This document shows, piece by piece, positions 50,536 through 59,497 of a stretch of 64,000 bases of DNA (positions are counted from its first letter, which is position 1; each line of letters opens with the position of its first letter). Made by a program: the position numbers and the translations under genes. Source of the DNA: Ligilactobacillus araffinosus DSM 20653 (GTDB lineage: Bacteria > Bacillota > Bacilli > Lactobacillales > Lactobacillaceae); assembly GCF_001435375.1 (NCBI RefSeq), contig NZ_AYYZ01000002.1:51445-115444 (forward strand), written 5' to 3'. The notes under the pieces were generated by a model. The model was given only the letters and a program-made list of their open reading frames with translations, was not told where the DNA came from and did no database searches.

Positions 50536-51345
50536 ATGCAATATTTAAAAGAAAAAGTTAAAACATCATTTGAAGATGCAGAGTTAACCGGATACGTTTT
50601 AGATAATTCATCCGAAATTGATGAAAAGCGAGTTCGCCCAGCAGTTATCATTTGTCCTGGCGGGGGCTATAAAATGGTTTCTGAACGTGAGGGAGAACCA
50701 ATTGCAGTAAAACTTTTAGGAATGGGTGTTCAAGCATTTGTTTTGAATTATTCATGCACACCGGTTCATCATCCAGCCCAATTAGCTCAATTGGCAACAG
50801 CAGTAAAAATGGTTAGGGATAACGCAATGCAATGGCATGTTGATCCGAATAAAATTATTGTAATGGGAACTTCTGCTGGTGGTCACTTAGCAGGGATGCT
50901 TGCTACAATGTGGAATTCACAAACAATTAAAGAACTTGGATTCAATCCGGAAGATGTTAAACCCAATGGATTGATCATGGGTTACTCAGTTGTCACAGCT
51001 GATCAACAATTTGGTCACCAAGGTTCATTTGATCACTTGTTAGGTGAAGATGCAACACCAGAAGAACGTGAAAAGTTATCTCTTCAAAAGCATGTTTCAA
51101 AGGATACTCCAATGGCATTTATTTGGACAACAACTGAAGATACAACGGTTCCGATGGAAAACAGCTTAATGATGGTTGAAGCTTTGCGAAAGAACGGCGT
51201 TAACTTTGAGTTCCACGTTTTTCCACACGGTCAACATGGTCACAGTTTAGCAACTAAGGAAACGGCTAACAAGGATGTTCAAGTCGTTCCAACATTGCAA
51301 GTTTGGCCAGAATTATTGGAAACATGGCTTCACGAAAACTTTTAA
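50536..51345 (+). CDS. Alpha/beta-hydrolase, acetyl-esterase-like
   Basis: A 269-residue serine hydrolase. AVIICPGGGYKMVSEREGEPIA is the oxyanion-hole region of the BD-FAE/acetylxylan-esterase-like group, GTSAGGH carries the nucleophile Ser, TTTEDTTVPMENS the acid, and HGQHGHS the catalytic His. No signal peptide, so it acts in the cytoplasm, probably de-esterifying sugar acetates or small esters. Substrate not assignable. Followed closely by the TPR-like gene. Confidence 0.88.
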   Translation: MQYLKEKVKTSFEDAELTGYVLDNSSEIDEKRVRPAVIICPGGGYKMVSEREGEPIAVKLLGMGVQAFVLNYSCTPVHHPAQLAQLATAVKMVRDNAMQWHVDPNKIIVMGTSAGGHLAGMLATMWNSQTIKELGFNPEDVKPNGLIMGYSVVTADQQFGHQGSFDHLLGEDATPEEREKLSLQKHVSKDTPMAFIWTTTEDTTVPMENSLMMVEALRKNGVNFEFHVFPHGQHGHSLATKETANKDVQVVPTLQVWPELLETWLHENF

Positions 51346-51365
51346 TTTAAAGTGGGGAAACTGAA

Positions 51366-51962
51366 TTGCGAAGAAAAGTTCTGATTGGATTAGGAGTTAT
51401 TCTTCTTGCGGTTGTTTTTATCGGATTCGGCTTTACGAAAAACGTTGAAGTCCAAAAAGAATATGAACAAGCAATGGAACGAGGAATGACCCAAACAAAA
51501 AAGTATGAGTATCAGGCTGCCAAGATCAGCTTTCAAAATGCAGCTAAGCGGAAGCAGGATGATCCGCAAGCCGAGCGGAATATTAAACAGCTTGACTTGT
51601 ATATGAAAGCTAAAACTGCGTTGAATCAGCGAAACTATGATCAGGCTAAAAAAATTTTTGATCAGGCTGCCGATGCAGATCATGGATTAAATGTTTTGGT
51701 TCGGCGTTCCAGTGCATATGCGACTGAAATTGAAGAAGCGCAAAATCAACTTGCTTCATTTGAGAGGTTATATGATGAAGCGATTGAATGCAATGAAGAA
51801 GGAAACTACGCTAAATCAAATACGCTATTGACTTCGATTTTGAAATATCGCGGGATTAAAGAACGGTATTATGATTCGATCTATGCGAAAGCTAAACATT
51901 TAAAACATGAAAACGATCAGTTCCTTGCGCCAGCATGCCCATTAAAATCAGAACATAAATAA
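51366..51962 (+). CDS. Membrane-anchored protein with TPR-like helices
   Basis: A 198-residue protein with one N-terminal membrane anchor (residues about 5-24) and an otherwise helical, charged body. Segments such as YEYQAAKISFQNAAKRK, LNQRNYDQAKKIFDQAADAD and ECNEEGNYAKSNTLLTSIL resemble three TPR-like helix pairs. Start is TTG at 51366 with GGGGAAA upstream. The fold suggests a protein-protein adaptor at the membrane; no partner can be named. Confidence 0.7.
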   Translation: MRRKVLIGLGVILLAVVFIGFGFTKNVEVQKEYEQAMERGMTQTKKYEYQAAKISFQNAAKRKQDDPQAERNIKQLDLYMKAKTALNQRNYDQAKKIFDQAADADHGLNVLVRRSSAYATEIEEAQNQLASFERLYDEAIECNEEGNYAKSNTLLTSILKYRGIKERYYDSIYAKAKHLKHENDQFLAPACPLKSEHK

Positions 51963-51991
51963 GAGACTGTGACATAAGTCACAGTCTCTTT
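51959..51991 (+). terminator. Terminator after the TPR-like gene
   Basis: Perfect 13-bp arms AAGAGACTGTGAC and GTCACAGTCTCTT with an ATAA loop, then TT. It overlaps the stop codon. The core is shared with the terminator at 55918. Confidence 0.85.
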
Positions 51992-52136
51992 GCCATGTTA
52001 TTGGCATAATCGGGTTTCAAAACAAACGAGCTGAGTGGAAGGACGCAAACTTCCGAATCTATACGATGGCGTGACTCCATTCGCTTTTCTATTTCCGCCA
52101 CGCTTGTTTTAGACGTTTTGTTACACCTTCTATAAA
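51992..52136. other. Structured non-coding stretch of unknown nature
   Basis: About 145 bp between two terminators with no convincing gene. It is visibly richer in G+C than other spacers and holds small inverted repeats (TGCCA/TGGCA 51991-52006, GGAAG/CTTCC 52037-52054, GATGG/CCATT 52065-52081). A 61-codon minus-strand frame has no ribosome site. Candidate dispersed intergenic repeat or small RNA. Confidence 0.35.
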
Positions 52137-52168
52137 TAAAATGGTTGTGAATCATCACAACCATTTTT
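52137..52168. terminator. Bidirectional terminator before the PAP2 gene end
   Basis: AAAATGGTTGTGA and TCACAACCATTTTT surround an ATCA loop with A and T runs on both sides. It serves the minus-strand PAP2 gene ending at 52179. Confidence 0.9.
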
Positions 52169-52178
52169 GTTTACTTAA

Positions 52179-52853
52179 TTATTGAAAGTGTCGGCCTTCA
52201 GAATTGGCGGCATCAATTTTTTTCTTGAAAAACTTAATCCAAATCATTACGGCGAATTCCCAAACAGCTCCGGCTAACAACAAACTGCCGAATGTATCAG
52301 TTGGATAGTGGACTCGTAAGTAGATCCGTGAAAGCATAATGAAAATTACCCAGATAACTGCTAGTATCCGAATTAAGGTCTGAGTTGTATGGTTTTTAAT
52401 ACGCGGAACGATCAATGTAAGTAAAAGAAGAACGAATAACGTTGTTCCAAAAACATGTCCGCTTGGAAAACTGTAGCCGTGTGCAGGAGCAAGCCGTTGT
52501 ACAAGCGCTGGACGCGGACGGGCAGCGATGTGTTTAAAGACCCATGCTAAACCGTTTCCGATAATTAAGGTTCCCAATCCCCAAATTGCAGCGGCGTATT
52601 CGCGTTTAAAGAAGACAAATGCTAATACTAAGCACGCAAGGATCAGTGATACAACTGGGGAACCAAAATTAGTGAGAATACTTATAAAAATCGTTAAATG
52701 TTCATTAGTGAATGAAAAAACAATTGACTGAACAATATGATCGATTCCATGGACAATTGGACTGTTCAATTTGACCAATAAAAGGAGGATCAAAAAGATG
52801 ATTGCATAGACCGTTGCTAGAATCGGTCGGTTTTTGTTTTCTTTCAAGTCCAA
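52179..52853 (-). CDS. PAP2-family membrane phosphatase
   Basis: A 224-residue protein with six membrane segments. The three phosphatase motifs are complete: KHIAARPRP (KxxxxxxRP), YSFPSGHVFG (PSGH) and RIYLRVHYPTD (SRxxxxxHxxxD with I for the first S neighbour). It probably dephosphorylates undecaprenyl diphosphate or phosphatidic-type lipids at the outer face of the membrane. Transcribed alone. Confidence 0.92.
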   Translation of the reverse strand: MDLKENKNRPILATVYAIIFLILLLLVKLNSPIVHGIDHIVQSIVFSFTNEHLTIFISILTNFGSPVVSLILACLVLAFVFFKREYAAAIWGLGTLIIGNGLAWVFKHIAARPRPALVQRLAPAHGYSFPSGHVFGTTLFVLLLLTLIVPRIKNHTTQTLIRILAVIWVIFIMLSRIYLRVHYPTDTFGSLLLAGAVWEFAVMIWIKFFKKKIDAANSEGRHFQ

Positions 52854-52988
52854 GAAGTTTCACCTCAATTAATAATAAAATTACATCTAATATCTTACCA
52901 TTATCTCACTGGATTTTTGTTAATTAAAGTTGTTTTTTCATGATTTTTTGAATTATGATAAAAATAATCAAATCAAAGGACAGAGGAA

Positions 52989-53885
52989 ATGCAATATTTT
53001 ATTCACAAAACTGATTCAAAAAAAGAAAATGTTGGAAAAATTTTACGGCAAAGTGGAATTAGTGGAAGAACACTAAAGAAGATTCGTCAGGGTGCAGGGC
53101 GGATCCTCTATCAGAAAAAGATGATCACTGAACAGACGAAGATCGATGGCGAAGCAACCTTGATCTTGGATTTGAAGGCGGAACAACCGGATCCGAATGT
53201 TGCTCAAAGCACGCTGCCAATTGAAATCATTACAGAAGACCAGTATTTTTTAGCGCTTAATAAGGATGCTCAAACAACAAGTGTTCCAGGACCAGCAAAT
53301 TCAACAACGACTTTGGCAAACCGGGCATTGGGCTATGCACAAACACAATCACAACCGTATGTTCCGCATATTTTGACCCGATTGGACTTTGATACCAGTG
53401 GGGTTGTTCTGTTTGCCAAAAGCAATTTTATTCAAAGTATGGTTCAGGACCAGATTACTAATCACACAATGAAGAAGGAATACCTTGCAGTGGTGAGCGG
53501 TCGTCTTCCTGATGATCATGGAATGATTGATCTTCCTTTAAAAAAAGAAAGTTATGAAAGTGCTCGCCGAATCGTTGCTCCAGACGGGAAGAACTCGCAA
53601 ACTGAATATTGGGTCCAAGAACGCTTTGAAAATGCAACAATAATCAAAGTTCGGTTACATACCGGGCGCACTCATCAAATTCGTGCGCACTTTGCCCATC
53701 TTGGATATCCATTGATCGGAGATGAACTTTATGGCGGACCGACGCAATTAATTCATCGCCAAATGCTGCACGCTGCTCATTTAGAGTTAGTAAATCCGTT
53801 TACTGGTCAATCTGAAAGCTTTAATGCCCCATTGCCGGATGACTTTCAGGAAGTATTAGTTCATTTACGAAAAAAACAAGCTTAA
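52989..53885 (+). CDS. RluD-family RNA pseudouridine synthase
   Basis: A 298-residue enzyme. The N-terminal part resembles the S4-like domain of RluC/RluD; the catalytic domain holds LTRLDFDTSGVVLFAKS with the nucleophile Asp, and LHTGRTHQIRAHFAHLGYPLIGDELYGG near the C-terminus. It isomerises uridines in 23S rRNA or tRNA. Target sites cannot be predicted. Confidence 0.93.
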   Translation: MQYFIHKTDSKKENVGKILRQSGISGRTLKKIRQGAGRILYQKKMITEQTKIDGEATLILDLKAEQPDPNVAQSTLPIEIITEDQYFLALNKDAQTTSVPGPANSTTTLANRALGYAQTQSQPYVPHILTRLDFDTSGVVLFAKSNFIQSMVQDQITNHTMKKEYLAVVSGRLPDDHGMIDLPLKKESYESARRIVAPDGKNSQTEYWVQERFENATIIKVRLHTGRTHQIRAHFAHLGYPLIGDELYGGPTQLIHRQMLHAAHLELVNPFTGQSESFNAPLPDDFQEVLVHLRKKQA

Positions 53886-53951
53886 TTTGGGCTTTAAATT
53901 GAACTCGGTTTTGATATAATGAATGCGAATTAAAAAAATGAGGTGAAATCA

Positions 53952-54599
53952 ATGACACCTAAAAAAGAAGACTATTTAAAAATTATCTTTGAACTAGGCG
54001 GTCGGAAAAAGAAAGTCTCAAACAAGCAGATTTCAATGAGTTTGAATGTTGCAGCCGGATCAGTAACAGAAATGGTACGCAAGTTGGTAAAAGAGGGATT
54101 AGTTCACCACGAACCTTATGGGGGCATTTCATTAACTGCGAATGGGGTGCAGATTGCCGAAGAGTTGATTCGGCGGCATCGCTTGTGGGAAACCTTTTTG
54201 GTTACAAAATTGAACTATTCATTACAGGATGTTCATGAAGATGCTGAGGTGCTTGAACACGCAACGAGCGGGAATTTAATGGATCATTTAGATGAATTTT
54301 TAGGCCATCCGCAGCGCTGCCCACATGGTGGCGTTATCCCAGATAAAAACGGCGACTATGAAGAAGATAGTCATGATGTTTTGATAGATGTTCCAGATGG
54401 TTCAACCGTTGAAGTTGATCGCTTTATTGATAATCATGATTTATTGGCGTACTTAGCAGGGGTTAAATTAGAATTAGGTGAACGAATTAAGGTTTTGGCC
54501 CACAAACCATTTGAAGGGCCAATTGAGATTGAAGTAGAGGAGACTGGCGAAAAAATGGGAATTGGTTATAAAGCAGCCCATTATATTTTTGTTAAATAA
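53952..54599 (+). CDS. DtxR/MntR-family metal-dependent regulator
   Basis: I start at the ATG at 53952 (MTPKKEDYLKII) with GAGGTG upstream, rather than an in-frame GTG at 53943; 215 residues. The winged helix is VSNKQISMSLNVAAGSVTEMVRKL; the dimerisation and metal-binding domain has RRHRLWETFL, DVHEDAEVLEHA and HPQRCPHGGVIP; a C-terminal SH3-like FeoA domain follows. It likely senses Mn2+ or Fe2+ and represses a transporter. No metal transporter is next to it. Confidence 0.92.
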   Translation: MTPKKEDYLKIIFELGGRKKKVSNKQISMSLNVAAGSVTEMVRKLVKEGLVHHEPYGGISLTANGVQIAEELIRRHRLWETFLVTKLNYSLQDVHEDAEVLEHATSGNLMDHLDEFLGHPQRCPHGGVIPDKNGDYEEDSHDVLIDVPDGSTVEVDRFIDNHDLLAYLAGVKLELGERIKVLAHKPFEGPIEIEVEETGEKMGIGYKAAHYIFVK

Positions 54600-54617
54600 A
54601 AGTAAATTAAACTTTAA

Positions 54618-54653
54618 ATGAGGCATGGCAATCGTCAGGGCCTCATCGTTTTA
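54618..54653 (+). terminator. Terminator after the MntR-type gene
   Basis: ATGAGGC (54618-54624) and GCCTCAT (54640-54646) pair, followed by CGTTTT. Confidence 0.65.
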
Positions 54654-54680
54654 CTATATGGAAAGTAACGGGGTGAAAAG

Positions 54681-55424
54681 ATGAAAGATGCAAATTTAAT
54701 TATCGATACGGTTTTATTGGCCGGTAAAATTATGATTGAAAACGGAGCTGATATGGCCCGGGTCGATGATACCTTGCAACGAATCGCACGGAATGCAGGA
54801 ATCAAAAGTCCGCGAATTTTTGAAACAACAACGGGAATCATGATGTCGATTCAAGACAGTGAAAATTCGCAAGTTGAATCGATTAATAAGCGTCGAATTG
54901 ATTTGGAACGAATTTCGCGGGTAAATGATGCCTCCCGAGCATTTCAGGCTCAAAAATTAACCTTGCAACAAATGTATGATCGTTTAGTAATTTTGGATGA
55001 ATCAACTCCTGATTTTCGCCCGGTTTTAAAAATAATTGCCGCAGCCATAATTGGCGGGACTTTAGAGGTTGTCTATGGTGGTTGTTGGTCAGATATGTTT
55101 TTGACAATGGTGATTGCTGCTTTAGGTTACGCAAGTTATATGGTTTTAAATCGTTTTTTTAGAACGGAATTTGCCAGTGAATTCATCGCTGCAGTGGTGG
55201 TTGGAATTTGTGGAGTGAGTGCTGTTAAAGTTTATTGGGGAATGAATATGGGAATGATTATTACTGGCGGAATTATGCCGTTGGTCCCAGGAGTGTTGTT
55301 AACAAACGCGGTTCGCGATCTGCTTGCAGGACATATTTTGAGTGGTGCATCGCGGATGATTGAAGGCTTGATCACTGCGTGTGCCCTTGGAATGGGGATT
55401 GCATTGGTCTTACGGTTTAGTTAG
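54681..55424 (+). CDS. Threonine/serine exporter, ThrE N-terminal half
   Basis: A 247-residue DUF1212-type protein: a soluble N-terminal part (about 110 residues, with ENGADMARVDDTLQRIARNAG and VNDASRAFQ) and five membrane helices ending MPLVPGVLLTNAVRDLLAGH. It corresponds to the first half of corynebacterial ThrE. The second half is the next gene, 9 bp on. Together they likely export threonine/serine or another small metabolite. Confidence 0.88.
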   Translation: MKDANLIIDTVLLAGKIMIENGADMARVDDTLQRIARNAGIKSPRIFETTTGIMMSIQDSENSQVESINKRRIDLERISRVNDASRAFQAQKLTLQQMYDRLVILDESTPDFRPVLKIIAAAIIGGTLEVVYGGCWSDMFLTMVIAALGYASYMVLNRFFRTEFASEFIAAVVVGICGVSAVKVYWGMNMGMIITGGIMPLVPGVLLTNAVRDLLAGHILSGASRMIEGLITACALGMGIALVLRFS

Positions 55425-55433
55425 GGGGATTGA

Positions 55434-55910
55434 ATGAACATTTTACCAATTACGGGATATGGCCTGCTGGTCCATTTCCTTTTTAGCTATATTGCAACGA
55501 TGGGATTCGGGATTTTGATCAACATTCCGCATAATGCGTTACTTGGATGCGGCGCAGTTGGCAGTTTAGGATGGATGACATATATTTTGATTTTTCACGC
55601 TCATTTAGGGACGATGCTTGCTAATTTAAGCGGTGCGTTAGTTGTCGGCCTGGGAGCAGCCATTATGGCGCGCGCTAAAAAGATGCCGATGATTTTATTC
55701 AACGTTCCGGGAATGGTGCCACTGGTTCCAGGAAGTCAGTCGTACAAAGCAATTTATAATTTTGCATTTGGAAGAAACAGCGTTGCCTTGCATTATCTTG
55801 TACAGATTGCGATGATTGCTGGGGCAATTGCAATGGGTTTTTTCCTGGCTGAAATGATTACCCGCATGTATTACCGAATCAAAGGATCAGTAAAGAATAA
55901 GGCAATTTAA
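55434..55910 (+). CDS. Threonine/serine exporter, ThrE C-terminal half
   Basis: A 158-residue DUF3815-type membrane protein with five helices; GFGILINIPHNALLGCGAVGSLGW and FNVPGMVPLVPGSQSYKAIYN are typical. It completes the split ThrE transporter. Start at ATG 55434 after GGGGGA. Confidence 0.87.
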   Translation: MNILPITGYGLLVHFLFSYIATMGFGILINIPHNALLGCGAVGSLGWMTYILIFHAHLGTMLANLSGALVVGLGAAIMARAKKMPMILFNVPGMVPLVPGSQSYKAIYNFAFGRNSVALHYLVQIAMIAGAIAMGFFLAEMITRMYYRIKGSVKNKAI

Positions 55911-55917
55911 GAACGTA

Positions 55918-55949
55918 AAAGAGGCTGTGATGTAAGTCACAGCCTCTTT
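55918..55949. terminator. Bidirectional terminator between the exporter and LCP genes
   Basis: AAAGAGGCTGTGA (55918-55930) and TCACAGCCTCTTT (55937-55949) are perfect 13-bp arms with a 6-nt loop. It sits directly against the stop of the minus-strand LCP gene. Confidence 0.9.
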
Positions 55950-57119
55950 CTAGTATTGCCCCTGATATTGAGGTGCTTGATATGTTTGGTATGTTTGGTA
56001 TGTCTGTCCGGTTGAAGGATTTGAGTAATTGGAATTTTCGGTTCCGTTTCCTTCAAGCTGATTTGGCGATTCAAGGTCAGTCCCTTTTAAAGTATCGCCG
56101 GTTTTAGCACGCGGTAAATCAAGCGCCTTCCGCAAAACATCCGTAATTTCTTGTTTATTTTTCCGACTGACAACTTCAAAATCAGCTTCCCCAATTAACT
56201 GGGTCGTTCCTTGAAGGTGAGTTGATTTCATATGGTGAGTTGCTACCCGGTACTTCATGTTTAAGGAAATCATGTTGTTGAATGATAAGTCGGTTCGTAA
56301 CTGTTTCGATAACGAATTCAAAAAGTCATCATTTAACAAGCTGTTTAACTGGACACCCTTAAATGCAAGAGCCATGATAACTTGACGTTGGCGGCTTTGC
56401 CGTCCGTAATCGCCCAATGGATCCTGGTCACGCATCCGACAGTATTGCAAGGCCTCGTTTCCATCCATGTGAGTCTTTTTGTCTTTTACAAAATTGTATC
56501 CGGCAAATGAAAACGACAGTAACGGCTTAATGTCAACGCCGCCAACAGCACTGATCAATCCTTCCAAGCCGCCCATGTTGATCGTAGCGTAAAAGTCAAT
56601 TGGAACGTTAAGATACTTTTGGACGGTTTTGACCGCGGTTGCTGAACCGCCGTAAGCATATGCTGAGTTTAATTTACTTGGATAATATTGTTCATAACCG
56701 TTGATTGCAACCAGGGCGTCGCGCGGCAGACTAACAAGAGTCATGGTTTTATCTTTCGGATTTAAAACGCAGACCATCATTGTATCGGTCCGTCCTTTAA
56801 ATGATCGTCCAAGGGCGCCGGTATCAGTTCCCATAAGCAAAATTGAAATCGGTTTGCCTTCTTTAAGTAACTGGTCAACGTCGCGTTGCTTCTTAACGCT
56901 ATTTGGAGCATAGACAGAGTCCGCTGCTTTTCGAGCATTGAGATAGTGTTCGTGTAAAACGTGGCCGCCAGCGCCTAAGGAAATTACTAAAATTAATAGG
57001 AGCCAAAAGAAAATTGTTTTTTTATGTGATTTTTTTCGTGGCCGGGAAGCCATTGCTTCGCGACGGAGCTCATCAGTTTGATTTTCAAATTCTTCGTGCT
57101 GTGAACGATGTAAACTCAT
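55950..57119 (-). CDS. LytR-CpsA-Psr family wall-polymer ligase
   Basis: A 389-residue protein with a basic cytoplasmic N-terminus, one membrane anchor (residues about 35-55) and an external LCP domain. ILLMGTDTGALGRSFKGRTDTMMV, LVSLPRDALVAI, KLNSAYAYGG and GGVDIKPLL hold the phosphate-binding Arg/Asp set; CRMRDQDPLGDYGRQSRQRQVI is the C-terminal motif. LCP enzymes attach teichoic acids or polysaccharides to peptidoglycan. The tail has short TYQTYQ repeats of unknown role. Possibly links the glf/flippase product to the wall. Confidence 0.93.
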   Translation of the reverse strand: MSLHRSQHEEFENQTDELRREAMASRPRKKSHKKTIFFWLLLILVISLGAGGHVLHEHYLNARKAADSVYAPNSVKKQRDVDQLLKEGKPISILLMGTDTGALGRSFKGRTDTMMVCVLNPKDKTMTLVSLPRDALVAINGYEQYYPSKLNSAYAYGGSATAVKTVQKYLNVPIDFYATINMGGLEGLISAVGGVDIKPLLSFSFAGYNFVKDKKTHMDGNEALQYCRMRDQDPLGDYGRQSRQRQVIMALAFKGVQLNSLLNDDFLNSLSKQLRTDLSFNNMISLNMKYRVATHHMKSTHLQGTTQLIGEADFEVVSRKNKQEITDVLRKALDLPRAKTGDTLKGTDLESPNQLEGNGTENSNYSNPSTGQTYQTYQTYQAPQYQGQY

Positions 57120-57142
57120 AAGGGTCCTCCCTCATAAAAAAT

Positions 57143-57170
57143 AAGGTCGTCATTTAACGACCTTGAGAAT
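57143..57170 (-). terminator. Terminator after the DUF1634 gene (minus strand)
   Basis: The palindrome AAGGTCGT...ACGACCTT (57143-57164) is followed, read leftward, by TTATTTTTTATG. Confidence 0.85.
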
Positions 57171-57230
57171 TTGCAAAGTCAAATAATTAACTAAAATTAA
57201 TTTGACTTCATTATATCATGAATATTGTTT

Positions 57231-57608
57231 TTAATGGTCAGTATGGCCAAGGAAGAAACTAATCAGTAAGATCACCAAAACGGCGGTAGTTACGATCGTG
57301 TACAATTTATCATGTTCCTTAAAGAACGTATAGATCGAAGTTGCAACCCGCAATGCAGGGGTCAAGATCAATAAGAAAATTCCGCCCATCATGATCGCAT
57401 ATGGTTTTAACTGAATAATTCCTTGGCAAATCGCTGTTAATGTTGTTGGAAATGTTCTGCCAGGATATCCGGTTGAGTGTTTAACAACCATTAAAATGTA
57501 GCCAATCAACATTACAACTGCGGCTGTCGCAACGCCGACCCGCATGATCTTGCCGATGATGATTTCCATGTGGTTCATTTCTTCTTGGGTTCTTTTATCC
57601 ATTTTCAT
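57231..57608 (-). CDS. DUF1634 membrane protein
   Basis: A 125-residue protein with three membrane segments. DUF1634 proteins are usually encoded next to TauE/SafE exporters, as here, with a 1-bp gap. NHMEIIIGKIMRVGVATAAVVMLIGY is the conserved start. Presumably an accessory subunit of the exporter. Confidence 0.85.
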   Translation of the reverse strand: MKMDKRTQEEMNHMEIIIGKIMRVGVATAAVVMLIGYILMVVKHSTGYPGRTFPTTLTAICQGIIQLKPYAIMMGGIFLLILTPALRVATSIYTFFKEHDKLYTIVTTAVLVILLISFFLGHTDH

Positions 57609-57609
57609 C

Positions 57610-58497
57610 TTAAATCGTCACTCCAAACGCTTTGAATGCCATTTGTAATCCTAAATATGCTAAAACTGGAACAAAGATGATTCGCAACCATCTTGAAGGC
57701 ATGTGTTGCATGATTCGGCTTCCAAGAGCGGCGCCGACAATGATTCCAAGTGATAATGGAACTGCAATATCTGGCCGAATTGAGCCGTTAAAGAAGTAGA
57801 TCGTTGCACTGGCAGCAGCCGTAACCCCCATCATTAAATTACTTGTTGCACTTGATGGTTTTAATGGCATCTTCATTACATTATCAAGGGCCATCACTTT
57901 AAAGGCTCCTGAACCGATTCCGAGCAGACCGGATGCAAGACCGGCCCCAAACATGATCGTCATTCCGCCAGGAACATTTTCAACTTCATAATCAACCTGT
58001 TCGTGTAAGTTCTTGTCATAGTATGAGTTATTCAGTTTTAGCTTTTCAGCCAGCTTGTCTGGCGTTGCCCGGTGAAGAACTTCTTTTCCAGAACGTAATT
58101 TACGAACCATGTTCCAGCTTGCAAATAAAAGCAAGCATCCAAATAAAAAGTAAAGAATCGCCGGATTAAAGACTCCGGTTAAAAGAGCCCCAACAATGGC
58201 GCCAATACTGGTAGCAAGCTCGAGGAACATTGCGACCCGTAAGTTTAACACGTCATCTTTTAAAAACGCAATGGTTGAACCTGAACTCGTTGCAATTACG
58301 GCAATGATACTTGCCCCGATTGCATACTTGATTGGAAGTCCCATTCCTAAAGTGATAATTGGTGTGATGATCATTCCACCACCAATTCCTAAAATTGCTC
58401 CCATGGTCCCGGCAAAAAGACCAATCAGCAACATTAAAAATGCCGTATGCATAATTAAATTCCTTCTCTCATTTGGTTTCCTTTTAAATCCTAACAT
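57610..58497 (-). CDS. TauE/SafE-family anion exporter
   Basis: A 295-residue protein with about eight membrane helices arranged as two repeats; GTMGAILGIGGGMIITPIITLGMGLPIKYAIGAS and the later GLASGLLGIGSGAFKVMALD are the paired family motifs. Members export sulfite, sulfoacetate or related small organic anions. The first part (MLGFKRKPNERRN) may be an over-extended start; MHTAFLML is an alternative. Divergent LysR gene suggests substrate-induced control. Confidence 0.9.
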   Translation of the reverse strand: MLGFKRKPNERRNLIMHTAFLMLLIGLFAGTMGAILGIGGGMIITPIITLGMGLPIKYAIGASIIAVIATSSGSTIAFLKDDVLNLRVAMFLELATSIGAIVGALLTGVFNPAILYFLFGCLLLFASWNMVRKLRSGKEVLHRATPDKLAEKLKLNNSYYDKNLHEQVDYEVENVPGGMTIMFGAGLASGLLGIGSGAFKVMALDNVMKMPLKPSSATSNLMMGVTAAASATIYFFNGSIRPDIAVPLSLGIIVGAALGSRIMQHMPSRWLRIIFVPVLAYLGLQMAFKAFGVTI

Positions 58498-58536
58498 TAA
58501 ACCTTCATAAAGAAAAATATTTATTTGTTGTGATAG

Positions 58537-58555
58537 ATATGCAAAAATTGTATAT
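58537..58555. promoter_or_regulatory. LysR-type T-N11-A box in the divergent region
   Basis: ATAT-GCAAAAATTGT-ATAT is an imperfect inverted repeat with the T-N11-A arrangement that LysR regulators bind. It sits between the tauE-like gene and its divergent LysR gene. Confidence 0.6.
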
Positions 58556-58589
58556 GATAATAGAGAGTAATTATTGAGGGAGCTAAATC

Positions 58590-59489
58590 ATGAATTTAAA
58601 ACAATTGGAGTATTTTATTGCGGTTGCTGAGGAAAAGCAGGTTACAGCTGCAGCCAAACGTCTTAACATTGCGCAACCGCCGTTGAGTTACCAACTAAAG
58701 CAGCTTGAAAAAGAGCTAGGGGTTCAGTTGCTTAAACGAACGGCCCATGGAGTTCAGTTGACTCCAGCTGGAAGTACGCTAGCCGAATATGCGAAACAAA
58801 TCGTTGATTTAACTAAAATTACGGAGTATAAAGTTAAGAATATCGACCAAGGTTTTTTAGGAACGCTTCGGATCGGTGCAACGTCAACAAGCGGCGGCGT
58901 TTTGCCTAATGATCAGGCAGCAGAGTTAGTCAAAGCATCTCCAGGGGTTAAGTTTGAATTGAGCGAAGGAAATACCTATCAATTATTAGATCTTTTAAAT
59001 AAGAACCTGATTGATGTTGCAGTTTTGCGAACCCCATTTAACCGTGAGGGCCTTCAAGTGCGGATGTTTCCGGCTGAGCCGATGATGGCGATTATTCCAG
59101 AACGGTTACTGACGGTTGATTTGACTAAACGGAAAAGCATTTCGATTGAAAAATTGAGTACTTTACCGCTAATCGTTTATCGCCGGTTTAAGATCATTAT
59201 CAAAGATTCTTTTGAACACCGGGGGTTGCAGCCACCCTTTGTTCTCGAATGCGATGATGCTCGGACAGGAATTCGATGGGCTGAAAAGGGAATCGGGGTT
59301 GCTTTGGTTCCTGCAACTTGTGCTCAACGGTATGCTACTTCGCAAGTAAAGTTAATTCCTGTTCGGCATGAAGCATGGCGAACAAATTTAGCGCTGGTGT
59401 GGAAGACTGATCAACAACTTTCGCCGGTTTTGGCAAAATTTATAAATTGTTACAAAAATGATACCATTAAGAATAAAGAGAAAGGATGA
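58590..59489 (+). CDS. LysR-family regulator
   Basis: A 299-residue regulator with the N-terminal winged helix (MNLKQLEYFIAVAEEKQVTAAAKRLNIAQPPLSYQLKQLE) and a periplasmic-binding-like effector domain (LRIGATSTSGGVLPNDQA, ALVPATCAQRY). Divergent from the TauE/DUF1634 pair, its probable target. The effector is unknown. It overlaps or abuts the following gene. Confidence 0.92.
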   Translation: MNLKQLEYFIAVAEEKQVTAAAKRLNIAQPPLSYQLKQLEKELGVQLLKRTAHGVQLTPAGSTLAEYAKQIVDLTKITEYKVKNIDQGFLGTLRIGATSTSGGVLPNDQAAELVKASPGVKFELSEGNTYQLLDLLNKNLIDVAVLRTPFNREGLQVRMFPAEPMMAIIPERLLTVDLTKRKSISIEKLSTLPLIVYRRFKIIIKDSFEHRGLQPPFVLECDDARTGIRWAEKGIGVALVPATCAQRYATSQVKLIPVRHEAWRTNLALVWKTDQQLSPVLAKFINCYKNDTIKNKEKG

Positions 59490-59497
59490 TCACAACG

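Noticed and set aside
51979..52164. 61-codon minus-strand frame over the structured spacer
   Set aside because: It begins inside one terminator and ends in another, has no ribosome site and no family resemblance; treated as non-coding.
55950..56040. TYQ repeats at the LCP C-terminus as a microsatellite or CRISPR-like array
   Set aside because: Only two to three short units; they read as coding low-complexity tail. No CRISPR array was seen anywhere in the window.
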